From the NCBI GenBank assembly GCA_035630615.1, contig DASQKI010000035.1, forward strand, positions 1-64,000: 64,000 bases of DNA. The letters are read 5' to 3'. Both the position numbers and the translations under genes were made by a program. A model generated the notes under the pieces. The model had not been told where the DNA came from and searched no databases. It saw nothing but the letters and a program-made list of their open reading frames with translations. Positions 43,273-52,553 of this stretch are shown here, piece after piece; position 1 is the first letter of the stretch, and each line of letters starts with the position of its first letter. The stretch comes from DATFRX01 sp035630615 (lineage in GTDB: Bacteria; Actinomycetota; Actinomycetes; Propionibacteriales; Nocardioidaceae).

Positions 43273-43333
43273 CAACAAGGGGGCGGAGCACGTCCGCTTG
43301 ACACGGACCCGGTGTGAGTTCGAAGCTAGGCTC

Positions 43334-44404
43334 ATGACAACGTTGTCGCCTTCGGAGCCGACAGCCGGGATGCCGCGCGGTCGACCGACGATGGTCGACG
43401 TTGCCAAGCACGCCCACGTCTCACTCAAGACCGTCTCGCGAGTCGTCAACGACGAGCCCGGCGTCCGGCCAGAAACCGCTGAGCGCGTCCGAGAGTCGAT
43501 CCGCGCCCTCGGCTTCCGGCGTAACGACGGTGCCCGACAGTTGCGCCGGGGCCGCACAGCAAGCATTGGGCTGGTCGTCGAGGACCTTGCCAACCCGTTC
43601 TACTCCGCCCTCGCGGCCGCCGTCGAGCGGGTCTCGCGGCGCTCCGAGCACCTGTTGCTGACGGCCTCCGCCGAGGGGTCCGCGCTGCGGGAGCGATCCA
43701 TCGTCGAAGCGTTCTTGGACCGACGGGTCGACGGCCTCATCATCGTGCCGGCCGAGGCCGAGCACGACTGGCTGTCCCCCGAGGTCGGCGAACGGACGCC
43801 GGTGGTGTTCGTCGACCGGCCGGCGACCGGGATCGAGGCCGACGCCGTCCTGATCGACAACCGCGGCGGAGTACGCAGCGCCGTCGAGCACCTGGTCGCA
43901 CACGGCCACCGCCGGATCGGGTTCCTGGGCGACGACGGCGCCTTTTGGACCGCCCGCGAGCGACGTGTCGGATTTGAGGAGAGCCTCTCCGAGCTCAACG
44001 CGTCCCAGAGCGGCAGCGTCGCGATGGGCCCCTACGAGCTCGACGATCTCGTCACGCTGCTTCGCGAGTGGTCGGCCGGCCCCGACGGCATCACCGCCGT
44101 CATCACCGGCAACAACCGCGTCACCGTCCAGTTTCTCTACGCGATGCGCCGCAGCGATCGAGCTCTCGCGTTGGTGGGCTTCGACGACTTCGAGTACGCC
44201 GACCTGCTCGACCCACCGATCACCGTGGTCAGCCAAGACCCGGATGCCCTCGGCGAGCAGGCCGCACACGCCCTGTTTTCCCGGCTCGCCGGACCGTCCG
44301 ATGACACGTCGCCGCGGTCGGCAGTCCGTGAGATCGTGCTGCCGACACGGTTGATCGTGCGCGGCAGCGTCGACGTCACCCCGCCGAAGGAGACGACGTC
44401 ATGA
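43334..44404 (+). CDS. LacI family transcriptional regulator
   Basis: 356 residues. The helix-turn-helix and hinge lie at about 18-70: TMVDVAKHAHVSLKTVSRVV, NDEPGVRPETAERVRESI, LRRGRTASIGLV. The periplasmic-binding-type sensor domain follows (VEDLANPFYSALAAAVERVS, GLIIVPAE, VVFVDRPATGIEADAVLIDN). ATG 43334 is the first start; ATG 43370 (MPRGRPTMVD) is possible since TAGGCT lies only one base before 43334. TTGACA is at 43298. It probably represses the importer genes downstream in the absence of an oligosaccharide. Confidence 0.88.
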   Translation: MTTLSPSEPTAGMPRGRPTMVDVAKHAHVSLKTVSRVVNDEPGVRPETAERVRESIRALGFRRNDGARQLRRGRTASIGLVVEDLANPFYSALAAAVERVSRRSEHLLLTASAEGSALRERSIVEAFLDRRVDGLIIVPAEAEHDWLSPEVGERTPVVFVDRPATGIEADAVLIDNRGGVRSAVEHLVAHGHRRIGFLGDDGAFWTARERRVGFEESLSELNASQSGSVAMGPYELDDLVTLLREWSAGPDGITAVITGNNRVTVQFLYAMRRSDRALALVGFDDFEYADLLDPPITVVSQDPDALGEQAAHALFSRLAGPSDDTSPRSAVREIVLPTRLIVRGSVDVTPPKETTS

Positions 44405-44557
44405 CGCCCGGATCGCACGGGGTCACGCACGAGATTTTCAACCTTGGGGGCGCTATCGCCGTCGGCGGAGTTGACCGCCGATACGGTCCGGACATCTACA
44501 TCCACGCTCTAGCCGATGCGTTGGCGCACGGCAGTAGTTGAAAAGAAAGGGATACAC

Positions 44558-45835
44558 ATGCGACGCACAGCGTTGGCTAGTGCCGCCATCCTCGCCGCGG
44601 CGACGATGCTCACGGCATGTGGCGACGACGACGACGGCGGTTCCTCAAGCAGCTCCGGCGACGTCGAAATCATGACCTGGTGGACCGAGGGCGGCGAGAA
44701 GGCCGGTCTCGATGCACTCATCGAAAACTTCGACAAGGATTACCCCGACGAGACGCTGCAGAGCACGCCGATCGCCGGTGGCGGTGGCAGCAACGCCAAG
44801 AAGGTGATCCTTCAGCGGCTGCAGACCGGCGATCCGCCTTCGTCGTTCCAGGGCCACGCCGGCGCCGAACTGCTGGACTACATCAACACCGGAGCGATTC
44901 AGGACGTCAGCTCGCTCTACGAGGAGGAGGGTTGGAACGACATTTTCCCGCCCAGCCTGATCGAGATGCTGACCTACGACGGCGCGATCTACTCGGTCCC
45001 GGCCAACATCCACCGGGCCAACCTGGTGTGGGCCAACCCGTCGGTGCTCAAGGACAACGGCCTCCCGACGACCGCGCCGGCGTCGATCGATGACTGGATC
45101 GACGACATGGAAACGCTCAAGCAAGGTGGGATGGAAGCGCCTTTGGCGATCGCCACCGACTGGACTCAGGTACAGCTGCTCGAGACGGTGCTGATCGCCG
45201 ACCTTGGCCCGGACGCCTACACCGGGCTGTGGGACGGTTCGACCGACTGGGCTTCGTCCGAGGTGACCGACGCGCTCGATGACTACGCAACCCTGATGAC
45301 CTACACCAACTCCAACCGTGGAAGCCTCGACTGGCCGGACTCGTCCGGCATGGTGGCCGAGGGCGAATCCGCCTACACGGTCATGGGTGACTGGGTGCCG
45401 GCCGGCTACGACGTGGACAACCTGGTCCCGAACAAGGACTACATCTGGTTCCCGGTGCCAGGCACCGACGGTGTCTACGACTTCCTGGCGGACTCGTTCA
45501 CTCTGCCCGTAGACGCGCCGAACACGGAGGGCGCTGAGGACTGGCTGCGCGTCGTCGGCAGCAAGGCCGGCCAGACGGCCTTCAACAAGGCGAAGGGCTC
45601 GATCCCGGCTCGCACCGACATCGACCCGAGCGAGTTCGGCGTCTACCAGCAGTCGGCGATGGCAGACTTCAAGACCGACACGATCGTGCCGTCGCTTGCG
45701 CACGGCGCGGCCGCATCGATCGCCTGGCTCGACGCGATCACGTCGGCGGTCGGGAAGTTCTCCACCGACCCGGACGTCGGGACGTTGCAGGACGACCTCG
45801 TCTCGGCGGCCGACCAGTTCGCGAGCACCGAGTAG
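44558..45835 (+). CDS. Sugar ABC transporter substrate-binding lipoprotein
   Basis: 425 residues. Lipobox MLTACGDD at residues 17-24 anchors the protein by Cys21. The mature part is a family-1 extracellular solute-binding protein: VEIMTWWTEGGEKAGLDALI, PPSSFQGHAGAELLDYI and the C-terminal hinge blocks. Trp- and Tyr-rich stretches suit binding of an oligosaccharide. ATG 44558 follows AAAGG. Between LacI and this gene TTGACC at 44472 may start transcription. Delivers the sugar to the two permeases downstream. Confidence 0.92.
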   Translation: MRRTALASAAILAAATMLTACGDDDDGGSSSSSGDVEIMTWWTEGGEKAGLDALIENFDKDYPDETLQSTPIAGGGGSNAKKVILQRLQTGDPPSSFQGHAGAELLDYINTGAIQDVSSLYEEEGWNDIFPPSLIEMLTYDGAIYSVPANIHRANLVWANPSVLKDNGLPTTAPASIDDWIDDMETLKQGGMEAPLAIATDWTQVQLLETVLIADLGPDAYTGLWDGSTDWASSEVTDALDDYATLMTYTNSNRGSLDWPDSSGMVAEGESAYTVMGDWVPAGYDVDNLVPNKDYIWFPVPGTDGVYDFLADSFTLPVDAPNTEGAEDWLRVVGSKAGQTAFNKAKGSIPARTDIDPSEFGVYQQSAMADFKTDTIVPSLAHGAAASIAWLDAITSAVGKFSTDPDVGTLQDDLVSAADQFASTE

Positions 45836-45854
45836 AAGAACCGACAACAGCGGG

Positions 45855-45884
45855 GGCGGTACGGACCTCAACCTCCGTACCGCC
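45855..45884 (+). terminator. Attenuating hairpin between binding protein and permease genes
   Basis: GGCGGTACGGA pairs with TCCGTACCGCC over an 8-nt loop, followed by TCCTT. Such hairpins keep more binding protein than permease. Confidence 0.65.
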
Positions 45885-45915
45885 TCCTTGCTCGTGACAC
45901 TTCGAGGAGTCGTTC

Positions 45916-46836
45916 ATGGCTGATCAGGCCAATCGACCGAAACGACGCCGCAGGATGCACGGCATCGCCACCTGGGGTCCGGGTCTCCTGCTCATATCGC
46001 CATCGATCGTGCTCGTGGGCATCTTCGTCTACGGCCTGATCGGCCAAAACTTCCAGCTCGCGCTCTCCGACAAACACACCGCCATCCAGCCCGAGACCTT
46101 CATCGGCCTCGACAACTTCAAGGACCTGCTGACCGAGGACCGCTTCCAGCACGCGCTGACCAACCTGCTGATCTACACCGTGGCGTTCCTCATCGGGACG
46201 ATGTTCTTCGGCATGTTGTGGGCGATCCTGCTGGAGCGAGGCATTCGCGGCGAGGGCATCTTCCGGTCGATCTATCTGTTCCCGATGGCGATCTCGTTCG
46301 TCTCCGCGGGCGTGGTTTGGCGTTGGCTGCTCAACGGCGCCCAGGGCGAGGAGGCCGCCGGCTTGAACCGACTGTTCCAAAGCCTCGGGCCCGGCGGACT
46401 CCAAAACTCGTGGTGGGACACGCCCAATTGGGGAATGGTCGCGATCGCGATGCCCGCGATGTGGCAGCTGTCGGGGTACATGATGGCGCTGTTCCTAGCT
46501 GGCTTCCGCAGCATCCCCGATGAGCTGCGCGAGGCGGCCCGCATGGACGGCGCTTCAGAGTTTCAGCTCTATCGGCACGTGTTGTTCCCCCAACTGTCGC
46601 CGGTCGCACTGTCCGCACTGATCATCGCCGGTCACATGTCGCTGAAGGTCTTCGACATCATCTACGTGATCGCTCGTAACACCTATCAGGTCGAAGTGCC
46701 CGCGACGTACATGTGGCAGGTTCAAACGTTCGACCAGGCGAAGGCCGCGACCATCGCGAGTGTGCTGCTGATCGTCGTGGCGGTGCTGATCGTGCCATAC
46801 CTCGTCTATAACCATCGGACGGAGAAGAACCGATGA
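45916..46836 (+). CDS. Sugar ABC transporter permease (MalF type)
   Basis: 306 residues with six helices; the first is GPGLLLISPSIVLVGIFVYG. The EAA loop that contacts the ATPase is ELREAARMDGASEFQLYRHV followed by LFPQL. GAGGAG precedes ATG 45916. The stop overlaps the second permease as ATGA. Confidence 0.93.
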   Translation: MADQANRPKRRRRMHGIATWGPGLLLISPSIVLVGIFVYGLIGQNFQLALSDKHTAIQPETFIGLDNFKDLLTEDRFQHALTNLLIYTVAFLIGTMFFGMLWAILLERGIRGEGIFRSIYLFPMAISFVSAGVVWRWLLNGAQGEEAAGLNRLFQSLGPGGLQNSWWDTPNWGMVAIAMPAMWQLSGYMMALFLAGFRSIPDELREAARMDGASEFQLYRHVLFPQLSPVALSALIIAGHMSLKVFDIIYVIARNTYQVEVPATYMWQVQTFDQAKAATIASVLLIVVAVLIVPYLVYNHRTEKNR

Positions 46837-47723
46837 CGGCGACGGCCGCCGCCCCACCCGTCACCAAACGGCCGGTCGGCACTCGGCCGTCGAGACGCTG
46901 GATCGGCATGACCGTCCGGATCGCGTTGCTGGTGTTCTTCCTGCTGATCGTGCTGATTCCGGTGTACGTCCTGCTGATCACGAGCTTCAAGGAGAAGGGC
47001 GCGATCTCGGCCTCGGACGCCTGGGCGTTGCCGTCGGGCTGGCCCTGGGACTGGACGACCAGCGGTTGGAGCACGGCCTGGGATCGTCTCGAGGCTCCGT
47101 TGTGGCGATCGGTGCAGCTGGCCGTGCCCGGGGCGGTCATCGCCTCGATCCTCGGTTCGATGAACGGCTTCGTGCTCAGTCGGTGGCGGTTCCCGTTCGC
47201 CAATCTGGTCTTCATCCTGATCTTGTTCGGGATGTTCATTCCGTACCAGGCGGTGATGCTCCCGCTCGTCGACCTCCTCATCAACGACATCAACATCGAG
47301 AACGGGATTCCGGCGCTGCTCCTGACACATATCGTGTTCGGCATCCCGATCTGCACGCTGATCTTCCGCAACTACTACGAGACGGTGCCAAGCGACCTGA
47401 TCGAGGCCGCGCGGGTCGACGGCGCCGGCATGCTTCAGACGTACATCCGGATCATCCTGCCGCTGTCGGCGCCGGCGTTCGTCGTGACGCTGATCTGGCA
47501 ATTCACGTCGATCTGGAACGACTTCCTGTTCGCCCTGTTTTTGTCGAGCGAGGACAACGGACCGGTGACGCTCGCCCTCAACAACCTGGCGGGCGGCCAG
47601 CTGTCCAACTACCAGGCGAGCATGGCGGCGGCCCTCATCGCGGCCTTCCCGACCCTGATCGTCTACATCGTCCTCGGTCGGTTCTTCCTCCGCGGCCTGA
47701 TGGCGGGTTCGTTGAAGGGCTGA
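46833..47723 (+). CDS. Sugar ABC transporter permease (MalG type)
   Basis: 296 residues, six helices starting IALLVFFLLIVLIPVYVLLI, and the EAA loop LIEAARVDGAGMLQTYIRI with ILPLS. No ATPase gene follows; actinobacterial importers of this class commonly share one MsiK-type ATPase encoded elsewhere. Convergent with the GlcD gene. Confidence 0.93.
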   Translation: MTATAAAPPVTKRPVGTRPSRRWIGMTVRIALLVFFLLIVLIPVYVLLITSFKEKGAISASDAWALPSGWPWDWTTSGWSTAWDRLEAPLWRSVQLAVPGAVIASILGSMNGFVLSRWRFPFANLVFILILFGMFIPYQAVMLPLVDLLINDINIENGIPALLLTHIVFGIPICTLIFRNYYETVPSDLIEAARVDGAGMLQTYIRIILPLSAPAFVVTLIWQFTSIWNDFLFALFLSSEDNGPVTLALNNLAGGQLSNYQASMAAALIAAFPTLIVYIVLGRFFLRGLMAGSLKG

Positions 47724-47729
47724 CGCGCC

Positions 47730-49115
47730 TCACCCGTCAGGTGCGAAGACCTTGCCCGGGTTGAGGATGCCGAGGGGATCGAGCGCTCGCTTGATGTCGC
47801 GGTGCACACGCAGCGACAGCTCGCCGATCTCCTCGGCCAGCAGGTCGCGCTTGAGTACGCCGACGCCGTGCTCGCCGGTGATGGTGCCGCCAAGCTCCAG
47901 ACCGAGTCGCATGATGTCGGCGAAGACGCGCTGCGCGGCCGCTCGCTGATCCGGATCGTCGCCGTCGAAGATCACGCCGGGGTGGAAGTTGCCGTCGCCG
48001 GCGTGCCCGAAGACCCCGACGGTCAGCCCGGACTCCTTCGACAGCTGCTCCACGCCTTCGACCAGCACGGCGAGCCGATCGCGTGGCACGCAGACGTCGT
48101 CCATGAGCATCGAGCCGATGCCCTCGAACGCCGGGATGACCTGGCGTCGCGCCGCGAGCAGCAACTCGCCCTCGGCCTGGTCCTCGGCCACGATGACGTC
48201 GGCCGCGCCGGTCGACTCGAGGCAGCCGGCGATGGTTTCGATGTCGGCCTTGCCCTGCACCTCACCGGCGTCGGACTGCGCGATCACGAGCGCACCGACC
48301 TCGTCGCCGAAGCCCAGCTTGAAGCTGTCGTCGACCGCCTGGATGCTGGTGCGGTCCATGAACTCCAGCAGGCTCGGCACCAGGCCACTCGCGATGATCG
48401 CCGAGACGCCGGCCGCCGCATCGCGAGCCTCGGCGTAGGTCCCGGCCACCGTCAGCGGCAGCTGCGACTTGGGCCGGAGCATCAGCGTCGCCTCGGTGAT
48501 GACACCGAGCGTGCCCTCCGAGCCGACGAACAGCTTGGTCAGGTCATAGCCCGCGACACCCTTGACGGTGCGCCGGCCGGTCCGAAGCACTTCACCGCTG
48601 GCGAGTACGACCTGGAGGCCGAGCACATAGTCGGTCGTGACACCGTACTTCACGCAGCACAACCCACCCGAGTTAGTCGAGAGGTTGCCGCCGATCGAGC
48701 AAAACTCCCAACTGCTCGGGTCGGGCGGATAGAACAGCCCGCGCTCGGCGACCGCGCGGGACAGGTCGGCGTTGTAGATGCCGGGCTCGGTGACGACGAT
48801 CCGGTTGGGCACATCGATCTCGACGATGCTGGTCATCGCCTCGAGACTGAGGACGATGCAGTCGTCGATCGCGTTGGCCGCGCCAGACAGTCCGCTTCGG
48901 GCGCCTTGCGGGACGACGGGAGTGCGATGCCTCGACGCGATCCGCAGGGTGGCGCTGACCTGGTCGACATTGCGCGCGCGTACGACGACCATGGGCTGAC
49001 CGGCGTCGCAAAACGTTGCCCGGTCGTAGCGGTAGGACTCGATCAGATCGCGATCGGTCACGATGCACTCCGCCGGGAGCGCGTCGGCCAGGTCGCGGAT
49101 CACGTCGGCGCTCAT
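47730..49115 (-). CDS. FAD-linked oxidase, GlcD/D-lactate dehydrogenase type
   Basis: 461 residues. The PCMH FAD domain has PVVPQGARSGLSGAANAID, GNLSTNSGGLCCVKYGVT and KLFVGSEGTLGVITEATL. The C-terminal cap has VFGHAGDGNFHPGVIFDG with the metal histidines and ITGEHGVGVLKRDLL. It oxidises a 2-hydroxyacid such as glycolate or D-lactate. No GlcE or GlcF gene is adjacent, which favours a stand-alone D-lactate or D-2-hydroxyglutarate dehydrogenase. TACGGT lies 6 nt before ATG 49115. Confidence 0.9.
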   Translation of the reverse strand: MSADVIRDLADALPAECIVTDRDLIESYRYDRATFCDAGQPMVVVRARNVDQVSATLRIASRHRTPVVPQGARSGLSGAANAIDDCIVLSLEAMTSIVEIDVPNRIVVTEPGIYNADLSRAVAERGLFYPPDPSSWEFCSIGGNLSTNSGGLCCVKYGVTTDYVLGLQVVLASGEVLRTGRRTVKGVAGYDLTKLFVGSEGTLGVITEATLMLRPKSQLPLTVAGTYAEARDAAAGVSAIIASGLVPSLLEFMDRTSIQAVDDSFKLGFGDEVGALVIAQSDAGEVQGKADIETIAGCLESTGAADVIVAEDQAEGELLLAARRQVIPAFEGIGSMLMDDVCVPRDRLAVLVEGVEQLSKESGLTVGVFGHAGDGNFHPGVIFDGDDPDQRAAAQRVFADIMRLGLELGGTITGEHGVGVLKRDLLAEEIGELSLRVHRDIKRALDPLGILNPGKVFAPDG

Positions 49116-49121
49116 GCCTCC

Positions 49122-49127
49122 ACCGTA
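49122..49127 (-). promoter_or_regulatory. -10 element TACGGT, leaderless promoter of the GlcD-type gene
   Basis: On the minus strand TACGGT is followed by GGAGGC and ATG 49115. The GGAGG is one base from the ATG and too close to act as a ribosome site. Confidence 0.45.
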
Positions 49128-49160
49128 GGGCGCATCGGCGTCGTACGGGAGAGGCCGGTC

Positions 49161-49577
49161 TCACGACGGGGCGATCAGCTCGACCGTCGGGAAGTACGTG
49201 CGGAATCGACCCGCATCGCGAGTGAGTAGCCGATGACCATCCACGGCGGCGTGGGCACCGATGAAGAAGTCGGGCAGCGGAGCCCGCTTGGACCCGCCGC
49301 GCTTCTTGTACGCCACGAAGCACTTCGCCGCGAGGAAGGCGGCGGCCGACGGTAGCGGCGAGCGTACGAACTCGTCGGATGGCAGCGCGGCGTCGAGATC
49401 CTCGATGCGAGTAAAGCGGACCGAGACCTCGGCGTAAACGACCGGATTGACGACGAGTGACCCGCGATCGGCCGCATCGGCCAGCGCCTGTGACGACCAG
49501 TCCGACCAACGACGGTCGTCGGTCAGGACGTCGAGCAGAACGTTGGAGTCGACGAGGGTGACGGTGGACTCAACCAC
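49161..49577 (-). CDS. vapC: PIN-domain toxin (VapC)
   Basis: 138 residues. Acidic residues of the nuclease site are visible: Asp in VTLVDSNVLLDVL, Glu in NPVVYAEVSVRF, Asp in PLPDFFIGAHAAV and Asp in LLTRDAGRFRTYFP. It cleaves RNA when the antitoxin is removed. The start overlaps the VapB stop by eight bases. Confidence 0.88.
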   Translation of the reverse strand: MVESTVTLVDSNVLLDVLTDDRRWSDWSSQALADAADRGSLVVNPVVYAEVSVRFTRIEDLDAALPSDEFVRSPLPSAAAFLAAKCFVAYKKRGGSKRAPLPDFFIGAHAAVDGHRLLTRDAGRFRTYFPTVELIAPS

Positions 49578-49797
49578 GACGCGTCAGTGCCATGATCTCG
49601 TCGGTGCTGAGCTGGACGTCGCCACGGCCGCGCAAGTGCTCGACGATCCGCCGACCGCGCTGCGGCGACCGCGCGGACCGCTTGAGATGGGCGACGTCAC
49701 CGTCCACCTCGAACTCCACGTCGTCGCCGGGTCGAAGGCCGAGCTGGGTCCGCACATCGATCGGAATGGTGACCTGGCCCTTGCTCGTCATCCGCAC
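49570..49797 (-). CDS. vapB: AbrB-type antitoxin (VapB)
   Basis: 75 residues. The swapped-hairpin AbrB domain is MTSKGQVTIPIDVRTQLGL with PGDDVEFEVDG. The C-terminal tail (about 45-75) would wrap the toxin. GTG 49797 lies 6 nt after TACTCT, so the mRNA is probably leaderless; ATG 49791 is in frame. Expected to repress its own operon through the dyad just upstream. Confidence 0.88.
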   Translation of the reverse strand: MRMTSKGQVTIPIDVRTQLGLRPGDDVEFEVDGDVAHLKRSARSPQRGRRIVEHLRGRGDVQLSTDEIMALTRRG

Positions 49798-49801
49798 GAG
49801 G

Positions 49802-49830
49802 TAAGAGTAACACTATTCTTACTCCTACCT
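49802..49830 (-). promoter_or_regulatory. vapBC promoter and palindromic operator
   Basis: The -10 TACTCT (49809-49804) sits inside overlapping inverted repeats: GTAAGA...TCTTAC with a 10-nt spacer and GAGTAA...TTACTC with an 8-nt spacer. The AT-rich dyad covers the start of transcription, as is normal for autoregulated VapBC. Confidence 0.65.
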
Positions 49831-49855
49831 TGGATGGCCACTCTCGCGCCACGGC

Positions 49856-51283
49856 CTACGGCAGCGGCGGCCGATCGCTGCTGTAGAGCCAGGCCCGGAA
49901 CAGTCGGTCGAGCTGTCGGCCGCTGACCCGCTCGGCCAACCGCTTGAACTCGCGGGTCGTCCCGACGCCGTCGGCGTTGTGGTGCACCCACAGCCGGCAG
50001 ATCCGGAAGAAGTCTCGGCTCCCGACCCGCATCCGCAGCGCCTGCGCCGTCATCGCGCCACGCACGTAGATCTTGCCAGCGAAGATGTGCCTCGGCCCGG
50101 GGTCGCCGATCTTCAGGTCCCAGAACGAGTCATGCGGGCCGGAGTGACGGTAGAGCCGATGGAACCGCTGGGTCACGGTCTCCCCGCCGTGGTGGCCGGC
50201 CCAGAGCCATTCGGAGTAGGTGGCGAGGCCCTCGTTGAGCCAGATGTCCTGCCAGCGCCGCAGCGCCACCGCGTCGCCGAACCACTGATGGGCCATCTCG
50301 TGCACGACGACCAAGGTGCCGCCACCACCGTAGAAGAAGCCTGCGTCATAGACCGGCCGGGTCTGCGTCTCCAACGCGTAGCCGACCGTCCCACTCGGCA
50401 CGACGCCACCGATCTGTCGGAACGGATAGCGCCCCCACATCTTGGTCAGGAACCCGGTCGCCGGACCGGTCTTGCGCAACGCCTCTCGAGCGTGCCGTTG
50501 GGTCTCAGCGTTGAGCGCCTTGTCGACGGCGTAGAGGTACGGCCGACCCGATCGCGTCTTGCCCCGCATGAGGTCGTAGCGACCCATCGCGGCGAACGCG
50601 AGGTAGGTCGCCATCGGCTTCGGCATCCGCCAGTGCCACGTCGACCGCGTCGCCGTGCGCTTCACACCGACCAACCGACCGTTGCTGATCGCCTGCCGAC
50701 CATGCGGGACCGTGATCCGCAGGTCGAAGGCCGCCTTGTCACGCGGATGGTCGTTGCTCGGGAACCACCAGGCGGCGATTTCGGGCTGCCCGAGCGCGAC
50801 GGCGCCGTCCCGGTTGGTGATCCACGGGCGGACGCCGTTGTCCCTCAGGTTCTTCGGCACGCCGGCGTACCAGACCCTGACCCGCATCCGATCGCCCTTG
50901 CCGATCGCGTGGGCGGGCCGGACGACCAGCTCGTGTCCGTGATGCCGGAAACGCGCTCGGTGACCGTTGACCTTGACCTTGGACGGGTGCAGCACGAGGT
51001 CGAGGTTGAACCGTGTCAGTCGCTTGGTCGCCCGCGCCTTCAGACCCGTCACGCCGCGAAGACGCTCGGTCTTGGGGTGAAACGCCACCCGGACGTTGTA
51101 GTGCCCGACGCGGTAGCCGCCGTTGCCGTAGTTCGGGAAATACGGGTCGCCGATGCCCGCCGCCCCGGTCGTGTCCGAACGGTCGGAACCGGTCGAAGCC
51201 GACTCTGCCTGGGTGGAACCGGACAGCATGACGAGTGCCGAGGCGGTCAAGACGGCCGTGATGCCGTGGGTCAGTCGACGCAT
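49856..51283 (-). CDS. Secreted M1-family metallopeptidase
   Basis: 475 residues. Signal peptide (GITAVLTASALVMLSGS, cleavage near TQAES). The N-terminal beta domain starts GIGDPYFPNYGNGGYRVGHY. The zinc site is VVHEMAHQWFGDAV with the third ligand in WLNEGLATYSEW; QTRPVYDAGFFY precedes it. The C-terminal part RLAERVSGRQLDRLFRAWLY ends the protein; the usual long M1 C-terminal domain is missing, as in short secreted actinobacterial forms. GAGG lies eight bases before ATG 51283. A decayed paralogue follows upstream in tandem. Confidence 0.92.
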   Translation of the reverse strand: MRRLTHGITAVLTASALVMLSGSTQAESASTGSDRSDTTGAAGIGDPYFPNYGNGGYRVGHYNVRVAFHPKTERLRGVTGLKARATKRLTRFNLDLVLHPSKVKVNGHRARFRHHGHELVVRPAHAIGKGDRMRVRVWYAGVPKNLRDNGVRPWITNRDGAVALGQPEIAAWWFPSNDHPRDKAAFDLRITVPHGRQAISNGRLVGVKRTATRSTWHWRMPKPMATYLAFAAMGRYDLMRGKTRSGRPYLYAVDKALNAETQRHAREALRKTGPATGFLTKMWGRYPFRQIGGVVPSGTVGYALETQTRPVYDAGFFYGGGGTLVVVHEMAHQWFGDAVALRRWQDIWLNEGLATYSEWLWAGHHGGETVTQRFHRLYRHSGPHDSFWDLKIGDPGPRHIFAGKIYVRGAMTAQALRMRVGSRDFFRICRLWVHHNADGVGTTREFKRLAERVSGRQLDRLFRAWLYSSDRPPLP

Positions 51284-51318
51284 GCCGCCATCCTCACATG
51301 AGACGACCGCGGGCCGAC

Positions 51319-52364
51319 TCAGTAGCGCGCAGGATAGTCCGGCCGTGCGGCTCGGGCCGAGTCTGGCCGGCCGTCCAGCAGGATCTCGGGGAAGCCGTTG
51401 CGCTCGCTGACTCGCGGTCGGTGCTTGCTGTGCAACCACACCCGGAAGAACCGATCGAGCTCGCGGTCGGCGACCCGCTCGGCGAGGCGCTCGAACTGCC
51501 CGACCCGCGCCGTGCCGTCTGTGTGCTGCCGTACCCAGGTGCGCAGCAGGGTCATGAAGGGGCGGTTGCCGATGATCTTGCGTAGCCCCTACAGTGCCAT
51601 GGCGCCGCGGATGTAGATGGCGCCGGGGAGGACCTCTTGACGCCCCGGGTTAGCGACCTGCACGTTCCAGAGCGAATGCACACCGTGGTAGAGGTGCCAC
51701 ATCCGGGCAAAGTTGGTGTTGGCGTTGGGGCCGGACCGCTTCTCGGCATACAGCCACGACGCCCAGGTCGCGAAGCCCTCGTTGAGCCACGTGTCCCGCC
51801 AGCGGTTGACCGACACGGAGTCGCCGAACCATTGATGGGCGATCTCGTGCGCGATGATCACGGGGTTGGGCTTGCGACGGAAGAAGAAGCTCTCGTAGAC
51901 AGGTCGGGTCTGAGTTTCGATGGCGAAGCCGAGATTCGCGTCGACCACGACGTCACCACGACGCGGAACGGCCGTCCCTCGCGCAGCGGCCTTCGCGGCC
52001 AGACGGTGAGCTCGCGACCTCGCTGGACGAACCGAGCCGGCCGGTGCCGCACCCGCACCGCGACGGCCCGGATCTGTAGGTCGAGGTTGAACCGCCGGAG
52101 CCGCTTTTTCGCGACCGCACGCACCGTCGTCCGTCCGGTCAGCCGCCCCGTCTTGGGCTGGTACGCGACGGCGATCCGATAGTGCCGCACGTCGTAGCCG
52201 CCGTTGCCGTACTTCGGGAAGTAGGGGTCGCCGATGCCCACGGCACCGGTCGCGTCGTGATCGGCCCCGGGTGGCGATCCGACGGGTACCGCCGGACCCG
52301 CGCCGGTCGCCACGAGCAGGGCGGAGACGACGACGGACGCGGCACGGCGAGCTCTCGCGGGCAC
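51319..52364 (-). pseudogene. Decayed tandem paralogue of the M1 metallopeptidase
   Basis: From GTG 52364 the frame encodes a signal peptide and IGDPYFPKYGNGGYDVRHY. Near 51955 a deletion of roughly 200 codons joins it, out of frame, to GFAIETQTRPVYESFFF and AHEIAHQWFGDSV, WLNEGFATWASW. The junction lies in CGTCGTGGTGACGTCGTGGT, a short direct repeat. TAG at 51591-51589 then interrupts the frame where the intact gene has a sense codon, and the rest runs to 51319. Three lesions, so not functional as an enzyme. Confidence 0.9.
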
Positions 52365-52432
52365 GTCGTGGATGTTGCCGCGTCATCGTTACGGCGGGGC
52401 GCGTCGCAACGACACGACTCCGTAACGGCGCC

Positions 52433-52438
52433 TACAGT
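52433..52438 (+). promoter_or_regulatory. -10 element TACAGT, leaderless promoter of the zinc-ribbon gene
   Basis: TACAGT is followed by CGACGCC and ATG 52446. Its presence supports the short gene being real. Confidence 0.5.
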
Positions 52439-52445
52439 CGACGCC

Positions 52446-52553
52446 ATGATCCAGTGCGACAACTGCGGCAACGAGTTCGAGCCCGTACGCACCCGCTGGC
52501 TGTGCCCGCACTGCAAGTTCAAGGCGTCGTGCTGCGAGGGCGAGCCCCAATAA
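52446..52553 (+). CDS. 35-residue zinc-ribbon protein
   Basis: The peptide starts MIQCDNCGNEFEP and carries CxxC at residues 4 and 7, CxxC at 20 and 23 (LCPHC), and a CC pair at 29-30. It is a complete minimal zinc ribbon with no other domain. The codon bias is that of the genome and the promoter spacing is right for a leaderless mRNA. Its 3' end overlaps an SDR frame on the other strand. Function unknown; small ribbons often bind RNA polymerase or ribosomes. Confidence 0.7.
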   Translation: MIQCDNCGNEFEPVRTRWLCPHCKFKASCCEGEPQ

